Source: Epiperipatus broadwayi (taxonomy: Eukaryota; Onychophora; Udeonychophora; Euonychophora; Peripatidae). From it: a stretch of 64,000 nucleotides of DNA. Positions 1-13,500 of this stretch are shown in pieces; position 1 is the first letter of the stretch, and the number at the start of each line of letters is the position of its first letter. The stretch spans positions 15,809,254-15,873,253 of the forward strand of contig JAQFVV010006197.1 of the NCBI GenBank assembly GCA_028023455.1. The letters are read 5' to 3'. Both the position numbers and the translations under genes were made by a program. Under the pieces are notes generated by a model that was not told the origin of the DNA, did no database searches, and saw only the letters and a program-made list of their open reading frames with translations.

Positions 1-157
1 GTAAAATATTTTGGGAATTCCATGGTCTTATTATGGAAAATTATATAGTATATATATTTTTTTCATCTTTGTATGTATTGTATTATTGTTATAATAGGTT
101 CTAATCAATTTTATATAAAAAGAGACAGATGTCACTAGATATGCAATGTAGATTGGA

Positions 158-285
158 ATTGTAAAATAGTTCCAACACATTGAAAAGGGCAAAATCAATA
201 TTTGCTGAAAAGAGCTTTTCTGAATTATTATTGTTATTATATGATATTTTATACTATACCATATAATTGATTTATTATAAAGATT
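158..285 (+). repeat. Half copy of fold-back repeat family D
   Basis: This stretch matches the right arm of the palindrome at 21858-22172. Both share the block AAAGGGCAAAA, then AATATTTGCTGAAAAGAGCT, followed by an ATT-rich tail and a GATATTTTATA motif. Here only one arm is present and no inverted partner lies upstream. It is therefore a dispersed repeat that can exist as a monomer or as an inverted dimer. No coding potential is seen. Confidence 0.65.
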
Positions 286-1718
286 ATAAAGCTACCAAAG
301 TTCTTTGATGAAAGGAGATAAGAATAACCAGCAAGTAAAATCTAAATGGAAAATAGATAACTCTGAAAAAACACTATTCACATGATAATAAGAAAAAAAA
401 GTCACATAATAGATCTAATAATAACAATTTGATTTATCTTCTGGTTACTATTAAATTTTTAATTACATTTTTAATATGATTTTAATCACCTGGCTTATTA
501 ATAAATTATCACTGCTATTTAAACCTAAGCATAAATATTATTTGTTTATAGCCACACATATATTATGATAGATGACTAAGCTATAATTAAATATTAATTC
601 AAAATGTTTAATAATTCAGATTATTTGTTTTGATAACACATTTAAAAAAATACTACTAATAAAATCGTTCCTCTTTGATAAAAAATGAAAAAAAAGAAAA
701 TCAATAATTATAAAATATATTTCTCATCAAAATCGATTGATAACAATTCATTAAAAACTATTTATCTATTTTTAGATTTTCAATGATATACAAAGAGATT
801 ATATTTTTTGTTCTTTTGGTATTAAATAAAATAATAATATTAAAAAGTTTATATCTGAAAGACTTCTTTATAAATTCAAATCAAATAAAATATCCATGTT
901 TGTTTATGAATGGATATATTTATATAAAATAACCGTAATAATATATCATCCCATAGAATTCACTAATTTTTATATCATGCTGTTATTGGGAGATTTATAT
1001 ACTGACTTTGAAGACTTTAGGTAGATATGCTACAGAAATAAAAAAAAATATTTTACTTTGCAATCTGTTGGCCACAAGATTGATGATCTGACAGCTTCTA
1101 TCAACTATCAAGATCTAAAGTGAACTCTCAAGAAAGGATATGAGGCTGATGAAACAAAAGAAAAATTATTCAACCAGTAACAAACTCCAAGAAGAGGAAT
1201 GTTTTATAGTTACTGAATGATGCAGTTCCATATTCTAATTCATTAAGTCTATTAGGAATTGAGCATTGAAAATGCCCTTTGGAAATAATAATAAAGATAT
1301 TATTCTAAAAAATAAAATCTGAACCTAATTCAAATAAGGAAAATAAAATTTCTCTATAGTACCTCAAGATTTTTTTTTTTTAATGATCATTTTGATCTAC
1401 CGCAAAAGGTAATGATTCCAGCAGAAACCATTGAGAATTTTTATTGAGGGACAAATCAGGGTAGATTTTAATGTAATATTTTTAACTGCAGCATTTTTAA
1501 TTTTCAGATAATCCACAATGAATACCCTAGAAGTATATGCTTGGGTTATTATATTGCTTAATAATAAAAATATTAACACCAGCTACCAAGACCAATGACA
1601 AAAATAAAAAATAACCTGCCTCACAACTATAATCCATAAATTTCATATTAATAATAGATAAAGAAGTTTTTTCAAATAATTATATAGAATATGTTTTTCG
1701 TAGATAATTTATAATAAA
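286..1718. other. AT-rich DNA, no gene seen
   Basis: Only short chance frames, homopolymer runs and AT-rich sequence are present. Around 1060-1260 composition is slightly more balanced, but no frame there reads as a recognisable protein. Confidence 0.6.
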
Positions 1719-1866
1719 TAAAATTAAAAGCGTGCATGTTCTGCACTGCTCAGTATTGCTATGAATATGAGGCAACCCGCCTCGAAAGCGCTAAGTGTTT
1801 AATATTTGTGCATTCGTTATAGCTTCTCTTTCAAGTGCTACACATGCTTTTAATTTTATTTATTAT
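1716..1866. mobile_element. Hairpin MITE-like element with GC-rich central stem-loop
   Basis: Terminal arms AATAAAATTAAAAGC and GCTTTTAATTTTATT form an inverted repeat of about 20 bp, with GCATGT/ACATGC just inside. The roughly 100 bp interior is much richer in G+C than the surroundings and holds a tight hairpin, GAGGC-AACCC-GCCTC, at about 1771-1785, directly followed by GAAA. There is no open frame. A small non-autonomous DNA transposon (MITE) is the simplest reading. Target-site duplications cannot be judged in the flanking TA-rich DNA. Confidence 0.5.
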
Positions 1867-4800
1867 AATATTAAAAGAGAAGTTTAAATTCTTAATAAGT
1901 TATAGATAATTTATGCATAATCAAATCATTTAGTTTTTTTTTTTTTTTGTAATATAGGTTCATTGTCATTATTTTCTGAGCTATTCCAAATTATGATTTT
2001 GAGAGATTAAGAAAAATTCAACAATATAATTCTTGATTCTCTCTCCTTACACATCTATGCCTAAAGTACTAACATGCATCAGAAGAATAATAGCTATTAT
2101 TTTAACATAGATTAAGGAGAAAACTTATTTAGCATCAGAATAATTATCAATTAGTAGTAATTGTTGTTTCCTCCTAACATCAAAAGTTATTTCTATTTAC
2201 ATGGATACAATCTCCTTATTTCTATTCTTCATTACAATAACAATTCATGAAAATATTTAATTCAACATATAGTATGTATATTTATATCAAAACAATATTA
2301 ATAAGTGAAAAGTACTGATAAAACTAAAATAAAGATTGTGCTAATATCTCTAACAAGTTTTATCGATAAATGCCCCAAAAGAAAGCATTTAAAATCTCTA
2401 TAAGACATTATCCTCAGCCCTAGACCAGTTTCTAACTATTGGCTACCAGCTATTAGCATGCTCTTTACTTTAGTTCATAATTACAAACTTATCAAATTAA
2501 GTCACATGATGTAAGATTTTATTTTATGTACTTATTAGTTTCCTTTTTTTTTTTCAGAAATTTATTTTTAAACGTTTAAAGTGTTGCAAACTTTTTGTTA
2601 ACTAATTATAGATAAAATATTTTATTCTGATTTTTAAAAAAAAATCACTTGACTGTGTATTGTGGTAAGTATTCTTCAACAGAATTATTTTGATTCTTCT
2701 TCTCTCCTCAGGAATTGCATCAGTCTTTTGTAAAATGTCTAGATGTTAATCAGAAAGCATTTATTTTTGCAAAAGTTAACAGAAATTCTTAAATTTATTA
2801 TACCTTTATATTTTTTCATTAGATAAAAGCTGCAATCAGAAAAAAAAAAATTGTACTTACACATTAAGAAGTTTTTAAAAAATCTTTTTATTTAAATTTA
2901 CACTGAAGGAAATCTAACTATTTGGTGTATAACAAATTAAAGTAAAAAAGTAAATTTTTTTTTATTTATTTCAAGATGTTCAATGTTTTTTCTTTATAAA
3001 AAAAAATGTTTACATTTCTATATATTTTGCATTTTTTGAACTAATTTGAGGCCGAAGGTATGCAATTAGACTATATTTGTCTTATATCTGCAATATTAAA
3101 AATGCCTTTTAAAATGTTTAATACTTCCTTATTTCTAGAGATATATACATCTTTACCCCACTTAATAAGAACAATTGATTCCTCAAAAGTCATCGTAAAA
3201 TAAGATCATATAAAAACCAAGGGATTATAATGACTTTTCATAGAAAAAATTTACTCGTTCCTGCAGATAAAAATTATATTATAAAATGCTAATATTGTAT
3301 TAACAAACAACTTAACCTAGTACATAATAGTTAAAAAAAACCAAATGTACAATATATGCATGTAATATTTATGTTCATGTTATAAACATAAAATAAGAAA
3401 AGGTATAATCATATTAAGTATATTATTCACTGCTTTCGACTAATCCATCAGAGTCATAGCGCTCAACTGTTCCACCATTTGTAAAACAATATTAAAAATC
3501 TACAGAGTGTTATGTAAATTAGATATTCACATATTCCATTTTTTTGATAATGGAACAGCTTGATACTTTTTTTATTAATTGCATAAGAGTTTCTAGCAAT
3601 AGTCTATGCTTCCTTAACTATACATTTCCTGTTAACATTTTTACATTCGTTAGATCAAATGCATGATCAAAAAATATTGATTTGAGTTTAGAACTCTTTT
3701 GTGATGTTGTACATATACTTATTCTGAGCTATCCTCATGGAAAGATTGACCTGCAATTCAACATAATATACAAATTTCACATAGGGGCACTGCATGCAAT
3801 TTCATAAACAACCTGAGGAGCACGCTCAGGCAATATTCTATTCTTTCCAATTTTAAGCAATTTATTTATAGAAAGGGGAGTTCTAAAACTAACATTATAA
3901 GTATCAGTACATATGTTTTTTTTTTAATTTACGAGATAGTCTGGGAATGTATGAAAGGCTTATTCAAGATTTAGATTCTTTTTGTGAAGAGGGCTGCTTA
4001 TTTATATTTACATAAAATTGACCAATATTCTAATTATCTTGTTATGATTATATTCTAGAGACATAGATCAATATTTATTAAGCACAAGCATATATTTGTT
4101 TATGCATTTGATCTGACTAATGTAAAATGTTTTACACTGAAAAAGATGACAGGAAAAGTAAATTTAAGAAAATTTGGGCTATTGTTAGAGACCCTTATGC
4201 AATTAATAAAAAATAATCAAACATTCCATTACCAAAAATTTAATATGTAAATATCTAATTTACATACTGCACAATAGGTTCTTAAAGTTTTATGAACAGT
4301 GAAACAATTGAGAGCCATGAATCTGACACTTCGTATAGTTCAGTATTCAGTGATCATGAAAAGATTGCTGGACACTCTTTTGAACTTGCTGTCACTAAAA
4401 TCATTTGTCTGAAAGAAATCACAAGAAATGGAAAGTTAATAAAGTGTGGGCCATAATCAATTCTGTCAATATGATAAACATTAGAGCCAATAGTAGTTCC
4501 CTTAACAAACACTAGTCGTTCAATCTGCCAACATAGGTGGAAACTTCATAGATTTGCACTTACAATTGTGACATATGCAAACATGCAAATTCATTAAAAT
4601 TTATGTCCACTGTAATTAACTTTATATGCTGACAGCAATGCTGATACATTTTGCTAATTTTCTCCAGTCGTGCTTTGACAAAGATACTCTGTATCAAAAA
4701 CCTGGCTTAGCAGAGTAATAAATTTATTTTATGCTTACTCTGCCTTACTGTAATTATTATTTACTTATTTATATATTACATATTGTATATATTTGTAAAT

Positions 4801-5235
4801 ATATTATATTTAAGCTGAATAAAATATTAATTATATTTATACAAGTCGTATTTGTAACATTGTATATAAATACAATAGATTTAGCAGATACAAACAATTT
4901 GCTCTTGTAAGCTTGACAGTTTCACAACTCCCTCTCCCTCCAATAGCTGGGAAAAGTGTTTAAAACGATAACATCTTACCCTCAAGGGTTGTTTAGATCT
5001 TTGTCATTAATTACAAAAAATAACAGCTCTCTCATTATTAGCACTTCAATAAAAATTAAAGACGCATAATTGCTTGTTTACTATAAAGAAAAGTTGAAGA
5101 TAATGTTTTTTCCCCTCATGGCAGAAAAAAAATCGATATAGTTAAAATTAGCTCATTAGAAGAGTTTTATTCCATCTATCCTAAAAATTAAACAACCTAC
5201 ATTGATTGAGTGCTTTTGTATATGCAAGCCAATCA
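1867..5235. other. AT-rich DNA, no gene seen
   Basis: No frame reads as a known protein and no structural RNA is evident. Poly(T) and poly(A) runs are common. The part from about 4300 to 5200 is a little less AT-rich and could hold decayed 5' sequence of the neighbouring Gypsy element, but I could not align it to anything. Confidence 0.5.
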
Positions 5236-5690
5236 AATTTAAAGATTGACTTAAAATTGGCCACATTTGTGATTATCTACAGTCCTCAGACTTATAAGAT
5301 CTTCCATGCTTCCAGTTGAGTTTGATTTAGGCAAAGTTCAATCTCTGCTGACATTGTTTTTTTGTCCAAACCCATAATGATAATGCAAATTATACACAAT
5401 GAGAAGGGAGAAAGAGATTTTGCCATTAAGCTCTGGAAGCTTGCATTTAGTTGTGAATTTGGGGAATTTTTAAATGAAGCTAAGATCACAATGTTAGGGT
5501 CAAATTGTTGATGGATCCTGATATCACATTTGATTCAATTATCTCTGGAGTATATTTAGCTGAGTCATTAGTGACTCGAGCAGGTTCATTGAAGGAAATG
5601 CACTACATTATTAAATTTGGCAATCAAAAAAACTGTGTCAAACAAATAGCCAGATGATAATAGAAAAAAACTGCCTAAATAAATCTAAAT
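5236..5690 (+). pseudogene. gag: Gypsy gag remnant
   Basis: Gag would form the particle that packages element RNA. Three fragments in shifted frames read like Gypsy gag: LATFVIIYSPQTYKIF near 5255, GERDFAIKLWKLAFSCEFGEF near 5415-5475, and DPDITFDSIISGVYLAES from 5514. They correspond to the usual pattern of a GES-type motif, then a CxFG-fLneaLRD segment, then an iTFD-a-xxA-E helix before the zinc knuckle. Stops at about 5315 and 5507 and frame changes show it is dead. The start is not identified. Confidence 0.75.
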
Positions 5691-5706
5691 CTATAACATC
5701 AAATAA

Positions 5707-6190
5707 AAAACTTTGCTGCAAATGTGACAAACCAAAACACACACACACACCAAATAACCAGACCAAGATATAGTGTGTTGATATTGTTTGTTTTAAAAAG
5801 AAAAACACATCACTCAGAGAAGAAGAAAGAGTCCATTTCAAAAAGCCAGAAAGGCAATGTAAAATCAAATAATACCAATGTCTGTATAAATTATGTGAGC
5901 AGTATTGATTCTGCCTTCAAAATTAAAATTATTATTAATCATACACCAATAACAAAGGAACTGGATATTGGATCTGCAATATCCATTGTGTAAAAACACA
6001 TGGGCTATCATTAATAGAAAAATAATCATTGCATGCATTCTGGAAGGAGAGATTATTGACTAACAACTCAATCAAATATCTCTCTTGGGTCAAACAAAAG
6101 TTACAGTAGTAAAACAATTATTTGTTCCTTGTTGTGTCTGCTGGTAAGCATAGTGATTTATTGGGTCATGACTGGTTTAGTCATTTGGGT
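5707..6190 (+). pseudogene. pol: Gypsy CCHC knuckle and retropepsin-type protease remnant
   Basis: A knuckle start, CCKCDKPKH, is read near 5713-5740 in the frame continuing from gag; its final cysteine is lost. In the next frame IIINHTPITKELDIGSAISIV (5929-5990) matches an aspartic protease active-site region. The usual D-T/S-G triad is D-I-G here, so it would be inactive even without the following stop. About 170 bases on, LLGHDWFSHLGSI (6158 onward) matches the conserved LLGRDWL motif at the end of Gypsy proteases. The open stretch at 5724-5993 is part of this, not an independent gene. Confidence 0.8.
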
Positions 6191-6394
6191 TCAATAGTCA
6201 CTAAAGTGAACCAGCTCACAAAATAAAATCAAAAAGGGTCTACTCTGTTGTAGTTGATAATAAACTGGGTTTAACTCTAGGACAATCCATGAAAATAAAA
6301 GTGCTAAAATATAGATAAATGTCCAAGACCTATGCAATATGTTCAAGGGAATCACTAAATAGATTACCACAGCTATGATCAAATTAAAAAAAAT

Positions 6395-6833
6395 TACAAA
6401 CAGTGTTTGTTCAAATAGTAGATGGACAAGTGCTAAAATATAGATAGATTCTCAGTATCTACACTAAATGCTCAAAGAAATCATCAAACCAATTTCAGAA
6501 TGTTGTGATGAAATTAAAGGCACAGTGGTTGTTCAAACAGCAAGTGGATAACAATACCACAGACACAGAAATTATCTAAGGTTGAACTATATATCACCAG
6601 CCAACAGTGAAAAGTCACATCAAACAGCGAAGCATTAGTTAACAGTGAAAATCTATGAGGTTTATAAATATTAGACATGCAAATGAAGACACCAAATTTA
6701 CAAATAAAGACATGAAATCTACTAATGAAGTCACTGAATCTGCTGATAATAAAACCTGATCTGATAAAGCCAGGAAGAGACAAAGATGCTCATCAACACA
6801 TCTGAAAAACTATATTCTTCAGGAGTGATTTTA
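6395..6833 (+). pseudogene. C-terminal tail of Gypsy polyprotein, degenerate
   Basis: A frame near 6405-6430 reads VQIVDGQVLKYR, resembling the end of Gypsy integrase, where a V-DGQ-W-RH-DQLR motif is typical. The sequence then runs in broken frames to the polypurine tract. A partial duplication is visible: GTGCTAAAATATAGATA occurs at about 6300 and again at about 6431, giving an offset near 131 bases. Assignment depends on its position just before the polypurine tract as much as on the motif. Confidence 0.45.
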
Positions 6834-6848
6834 GCCAGGGGGAGGAAA
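6834..6848 (+). promoter_or_regulatory. Polypurine tract (plus-strand primer site)
   Basis: The purine-rich run GGGGGAGGAAA ends four bases before the TGTAAC that starts the LTR. This is the expected primer for plus-strand DNA synthesis in LTR retrotransposons. Confidence 0.7.
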
Positions 6849-6851
6849 TGC

Positions 6852-7362
6852 TGTAACTCAACTTACCTTTGACTACTGAACTTATCCAAATTCCATCTTA
6901 TTTTGATCATATTAAGCATTTACCACTACAGAACAATTGACACATGAATAGATAAGATATATCCAATAGCAAAAATAAGTCCATAGAAATTATGATCCTT
7001 AGTTACTCTGATTGTTCTCATTATGTATGAGGATCTGCCATAAATAGTCACTCCATTGGGAGTTAAAGTCAGAAAGCAACATATTGCTATCAAAGCTGAA
7101 TAGCAGTATTCATGCTATCCATTATATAGCTAAAGCAGCGAGTCAAGTTCACATTAAAATTGGAAGCTGCTAGATATAAGCCTGTCACAAGACAAGCTAT
7201 CACTGAACAATCAGAAGTATTACTGTTCATAAAAAGCAACCTGTCACAATATAGCTGGAAGTGTTAGGGAAACCTAGAAGTGCAGTTGAAGTCTCTTCTT
7301 TCAAGACTATATTCAGCCAATATATCAGGTATCCAGTATAGAAAACATCTGTGTTTATTACA
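6852..7362 (+). repeat. 3' LTR of the Gypsy element
   Basis: It begins TGTAAC immediately after the polypurine tract and I place its end at TTATTACA, giving inverted TGTAA/TTACA ends and a length of 511 bp. No second LTR copy was found for confirmation, so the 3' boundary is inferred from the terminal dinucleotides. Frames inside it on either strand are not coding. Confidence 0.6.
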
Positions 7363-10173
7363 TTCATATATAAAGAAATCAAGAATATATCAAGAGTTGT
7401 ATGTGTAATAATTATTAACAGCATTATAGATCAAAAGAACAAAGCAGAGGATGAGGTTATCTACGCATATCTTTTTCACAGTGTTTTTACAATATATGGG
7501 CAAGGCATTTATATGCTTTATAATAACTGGTGAAACTAATATTTTTTGCAATAATTTTTAATAATTGAGTACTAGAATTGTCTAGAGTAATGTTTTATTG
7601 TACTCCATAAAAAATAATTAATTGCAATGTGGCATCACAATTATACAAAAAGTTATAAAAGTGTATAGTATATTTTTTACTGTCACGTAAGAGCAGAGTA
7701 AAAAGAGGTAAGCAGATAATCTCGTTTTTCATTTTACTGTTTTGTTCAACAATGTTTTTACTAATTATTACACACATATGAAATGCAAAAACAATTATTT
7801 CAGGAAATATATAAAATTGAAAAAAAAAAAAGATTTATTATTTATTATAGAATATAAGTTTGTTATGTTAAGAAAATGAATTAAATATTGTAGATATTAA
7901 TTTATAACCTTTTAGTGACGAAATAGATAGGCTTTATGATTTTATGACATAATTTTAGAACTGTGTTAAAAGATAAGTTATGGCAAGCTTTCACTAATGA
8001 TGATCAATTTACGTATTTTCTGGGGCAGAAAACTCAATACATATGCACTTTATTGTCTAATTATTGCATTTGCCTTCGAGTAAAGAACTCAGTTTATATA
8101 CCTTCCTTTATATCTTTCATGCTTCTTTTATAATACCTCTCTTATGTTTTCTTAAATTATAAAATAAATTTCGATAATTGTCTGCATATGTATTTACTTT
8201 TTATCTTTTTTTTTATTATTGAAATATGGTTGTACTCGAAATAATCAGTATTAATTCCGGTCAAGTTTTATGCACATATATAATAGCCATTCGTAGTCTC
8301 CAGATTGAGTCTTTTCGTGTACTAAACTTGATTTTCAAAGAAAAATAAACTTTGTATTTTCGTTCAGCTTCGTATAATTTAAAGTATTAATTCAAATTTA
8401 TTCATTTCCTTGTAATTTTCTATTTATTATTTCCATTTTAATGGATTTGTAGACAATGTTTTACAGCTAATTAAGTTATTTTAAATATCTCAACTCTCTA
8501 CAATTTTAAGTCACTTTTCACTAAATAAAATCTGATTATAATTGGGTTTTATATTTTTTTACGTAATATGGACATAACAAAGAAGAAAAAGAAAATAAAA
8601 ATACTCTAAAAATATTTTAAAATTTAAAAAAAAAACAACAACTCTATAGATAATATGCTGCATGTATGTATATATATCCAGAAAAAATCAGTAGATTATA
8701 AATGTTTGGAAAAAATAAAACAAGATATAAAGTTTTTAAAAAAAGGATTTTAATTTCCAGCTGACAGCGATACAATTCTCTCTTTATTTTTCCAATCTCC
8801 GTCCCCTTTAAAAACAGCAGTGTATATCTTATCTTTTATATCAACATCTTGTATAGTTCCTTATTATCAGAGTAAGATCTTTTTAGTTTGAAAAAACATT
8901 ATTTCTTTATTATAGCAATCTGCTCTTCAGTAATATTCTCCTGGAATATGATCTCCATTTTTTAATTACTAAAATCAAGCATTGAAGATGGACGTGTATA
9001 TTTGTTATTAGATTCTTGAGAGTTGGATTATGCTACAACCAATCAAAATGTGTAAAAAATATTCATCCTCTTAAAAATGATACTACTTTTATTTGTAATT
9101 TACTTGGTTGATTTTCTTTATCCATACTAAGCAGTATATAATTTCTTTAAAAGCTACATGACATTGTGGTTATGAATTTGTTCACCAGGCACATAATCTG
9201 AGATCAAAACTAGGTAGCCAAATTAGTCAGTAATATCAAACTGATTGGAAAATTATAATCTATATACTGTATTCTTAACTGGGGGGGGGGGGAATCACCA
9301 GCTGCTAATGTAAAAGCTTGGTGAGTATTTTTTAATGTAGTATTCAGAAGAGTTGTTGAGGAAAGTTTTTCCCTACAGAGTGTATTTAAGACTTGGTTCA
9401 TATTTTGTAGCTAAATAAATATAATATAAACAAATAAATTATATGTGTAGTTTTTTGATGAAATTCAAGTCTGAAAGTAATGAGAGGGCAGAGTACAATA
9501 ATATATATTTTAGCACTTATTAGGAATGAGAATATTTTTTTAAACATAATAACATATACGAACACAAAAATGAAAGAATAAATATGTAAATTATAAAATT
9601 ATTTTTAAATAGAAATACAACAAAAAAGTAAATTATATTTTTTTGATAATAAGGGAAGAAATGAAAAAAATGAACTGAGCAGATATAAGCTGTGATAAGT
9701 AGTGCTGCAAATGAGGGCAAAAAGTAAGGTTACATTAAAAGCATGATTTAGCACTCATTTTTATTTTAAGAAGCAATCCTTATTCTGAAAAAAGAATAAA
9801 TTAAGAAGTGAGTAATATGTCAATTGTATTGGATAGATAAAATATATATTACTTTAATGCCAGATTCTAAGTTCAAAAATATGACTTGGAAAGTCATTCA
9901 AATTTTCACCAATCCAGAAATTTGCAAATTCAATAATTAGGGCATTCTCTTTCACTTTTCCTATATTTGAGGTCCATCTCATTTTATTTTAAATGACCAA
10001 TTTAACATTTACTTGTTTAATTGCGATCATAAAAAGTGACTTTTTTTTCACTTTTCATCAAAATAATTTTGATTATTATTATTATTAATTTGAATTATAT
10101 ATATTTTTTAACATATAAATTTTCAAGCTTCTATTTTTTCAATATATAAACAAGAATTAGTTGATTGAATAAA
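7363..10173. other. AT-rich DNA, no gene seen
   Basis: No protein or RNA gene is supported. A 12-base G run at about 9281-9292 stands out in otherwise G-poor DNA and creates a proline-containing chance frame on the minus strand. Confidence 0.55.
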
Positions 10174-10510
10174 GCATATAGCTATATAGACTTGAACTCA
10201 GTTGAGTATCTATACATTTTGGTGTTTTTAGTTTTTTTAAAAATCACAGTCACCATCCTCCTATGGTCAAGATTGACATAAAACCATTATAACATCACGT
10301 GATCACCATTTCCTATACTTATACAAGCTGTTAAAACAGTATCAAACTCTTCATACAGTAGTACCACCCAGTGCAAACTTTAGTAATCCATAGATGCAAG
10401 AAGGTTTGCGCAGAAAATCCCTATCTAGTACTTACTCATCCAATATCTCCAGACTAGGATCTAGCTTGAGGTTTTCATCAGTGAGGATATTTGGGACCTC
10501 ACTTTGGTGC
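10174..10510 (-). repeat. Family A repeat, single diverged copy
   Basis: It shares long blocks with the copies at 25.3, 49.2 and 50.8 kb: CTATACATTTTGGTGT, CACGTGATCACCATTTCCTA, CAGTAGTACCACCCAGTGCAA, AAAATCCCTATCTAGTACTTA and CTCATCCAATATCTCCAGACT. On the minus strand the hammerhead-like core CTGATGA is kept, but the following hairpin and GAAA are altered. Unlike the other family A loci it has no inverted partner. Confidence 0.75.
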
Positions 10511-13500
10511 TTAGCTTCCCTTAAATTCCCAAGCAATTGTTCACACAATTTATTTATTTATATATTCTAACATCTTATTTTTATTATGTTTATTCCCAAA
10601 CATATACAAAATTATGATTTTATAAATTCCCATCTATCTCATCAGGTATTCTACACTCAAAATCTCATCCTTTAATGAACACTTTTATTAATAAATATAT
10701 CTTCACACATATATAAAATTTCTTGGTAATTTCTTATTAGTTATTCTGAAATATAAAATATTTTAAATATATATAATTATTTAAGGCATTAAGCTAATGG
10801 TCATGAAATATATTTATATCACAAGAATTGTAAGCTGCAAAAATTTATAGCTATTTCTATTTGTAAGCATACAACAAAACTGAATAATCATTCATTGACA
10901 GGTAGTAGGTGAATGAATCTCTATTCATTCATTCCATTAATTCCTATGGTAAACACACTGGCTACACAGAGTATGAGACAAAAGCAGGACTGATCTATGG
11001 TAGTCATAATAACAAATATATATATATGACATAAGTTAAAAAAGAAAAGAGCTTATGAAATTGCAACATCAATAAAATATAAAAAAATCCCTTCTCTAAG
11101 AATTTTTTTATTTAGTGTGCTTTGGACTTAAAAGAAAATATAATCAATATTTTTAAAGCAATAATTGTATATTTATGTTGCACCTTTTTATATAGTAATA
11201 GAAATTTGTTTAAATGATTTATGACTATAATTTATTCATTTACGTTCATTTTTACATAAATAATGGCTTGTAATGCCCATACAACATTAACACAATACAT
11301 TAAATTTACATCACAATCACTCCTCATTATCAGAACTTGGTTTGTTAATTTTTGAAAGTCATTCTGTAATCAATTCTAATGCTGAAGAAAGTACATTTTT
11401 ATTATTCTGTATAAAAAAATTTTATCATGCAATTTACATTGTAAAGGCTTATTAAAAAATCCATCTTTATAATTCCCTAAATAAATCAACATTAAATCAT
11501 GGAACTCTTATAAAGAAACTATTTATCTATATCTGTCTTTCATGTCAAATATAAAATGAATAAGAAAGTTGACAATATGTGTCACAAATAGCATGGAAAT
11601 ATGTTAACTAGCCCTCTGCATCTTATGTGGTATTTGCAACAATAAATATTTCTATTCAACTTACTAGAAAATAGGATTTCTACCTAGTAAATGAAGAACC
11701 TTTAATATAAATGTTATTTTGCCTTCAGATTATATAAAAAAAATAACAAAGCAATGATAATGAAATATATATCTTACTAATTAAACATCTTCCCAGTTTT
11801 ATACTAGAAATTGACTACTTGAAATAAGATTGACATTATCATATTTTTTTTTTTTTGATATTTACTAAAATATAAAAGAGAAACTTTAATATTTTGGATG
11901 CACCCAGTATTTTTGTTATCTATACTGTCTAAAAAATATAAGTTAAAAAAAAATATTGGCAAACATGTATATGATTATAAATTATCATTAGGTTAAAGCT
12001 TATATATATATGACATGTGTGTGTGGTTTGTTACTTAAAAACATTTAAATATGACTGAAAATGTTATCAAAATTGATTTTTTAGTAGACAAAAAATTAAT
12101 AATCAGTGCATCAGTTTACAAAATTTTCAACAAAATCTTAACAAAAATGTAGTATTTTATATATATTTTTCAATATACTGTGATAATAAAACAAAGAATA
12201 AAATTAAGTTCCATTATTATTAAATGATTTTCGTTTTTTACAGGTTTTACTTTTTATTAGTTTTATAACTTTCTTCTTCACAATGGCCTTAAAGTATTAT
12301 CCAATTGATAATATGTTCATAATGAGATAATTCCTTTGGTTTTTAACTTAAAATAATTAAATTTGTAATTGAGTAGTAAGGAAAGAGGTGAAAATCCCTT
12401 AATTACTATTAACACATACTTTATTGAGAGGAATGGGTAAAGAAGAGTGCTCAACACTTTCTTTTTCATAATTTTAGCAGTCTATTGTTATTTGAAGCCA
12501 ACATTAATATAATTCTCTTTTATCAATAGGTTAAGAAAAATTAAAGTCTGGATTTTTTTTTATTCTCATATTATTCATTCAGAGTTTGTCATCTGAATAA
12601 CAATTATTAAAAAAAATTATAAATATTTTTTTTCATGACTCAAAGATATTTATTATTTTTTTAACTACTAAAATGTATCTATTATTATTTTTATTATTAC
12701 TAGAAATTAAATAAAAGTTTGATATGTGGGTGTGTTTACATTAACTCTATATTCAGGCATGTATTTACATTTCTTATTGGTAATTAAATGTTTGATGCAC
12801 ATATGTTTAAAAGACATGTACTGACTTTTTTCCAAGCATTTTTTATTAATGGCAGAATTACTTTATATATATACAAATGTAGTGTTTGTCAATTTAATGT
12901 GACATGTGACATTGGATAAACATTCATACATTCACCAATCAGACAACAGAGAAAATACAGATTTTATGAATGTCTATGAATGTTATTATCATTAGGCACC
13001 ATAAAGCCAATGCCTTGTGATTATAGGAATAAAGTTTTGCTATTGGCATAAGAAATCTTTTTTTTTAAAAAAAAAATAATGCAACATATTGATTCTACAA
13101 AAATATGATGTGATATAAAATGGTTTTTATTTAGAAAATGTTCTCAAATAAATACAGTGGTGCCAACTATATTTATTATTCTTTACTTACAATAATTAAC
13201 ATTTAGACACAGAAAAGACTTAATAGATGAATTGTAAAAAAAATTATAATTTAATTTTTTAGAGGATTAAAGATTAAATCCACCTTTCTTTATTATTGTT
13301 ACAATGCTTATTTTATTAAATCTCATAAAATCTGATGGTTTTAATTGATCAACAATCTTTTTCAGAGGTTATTGTTTAATTTTTTCAATAGTTTAAAACT
13401 GAATAATAATAAGTTTTTGAAGAAGATTGTGGGTGAATCGAACTGTCAGTATGATAAGGTTTAATAAAATAAGCATAGTAACACTAATAAAGAAAGATTG

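Larger units (their letters stand above)
5236..7362 (+). mobile_element. Decayed Ty3/Gypsy LTR retrotransposon, internally deleted, with 3' LTR
   Basis: The order of remnants is gag, CCHC knuckle, aspartic protease, a short tail resembling the end of the pol polyprotein, polypurine tract, then LTR. This is the canonical Ty3/Gypsy order. Reverse transcriptase, RNase H and most of integrase are missing between about 6190 and 6400, so the copy is defective. Frameshifts and stops are frequent, indicating age. No 5' LTR was recognised. The gag and protease style resembles the Gypsy lineages common in invertebrates (Mag or K02A2.6-like), an inference from motif wording only. Confidence 0.85.
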
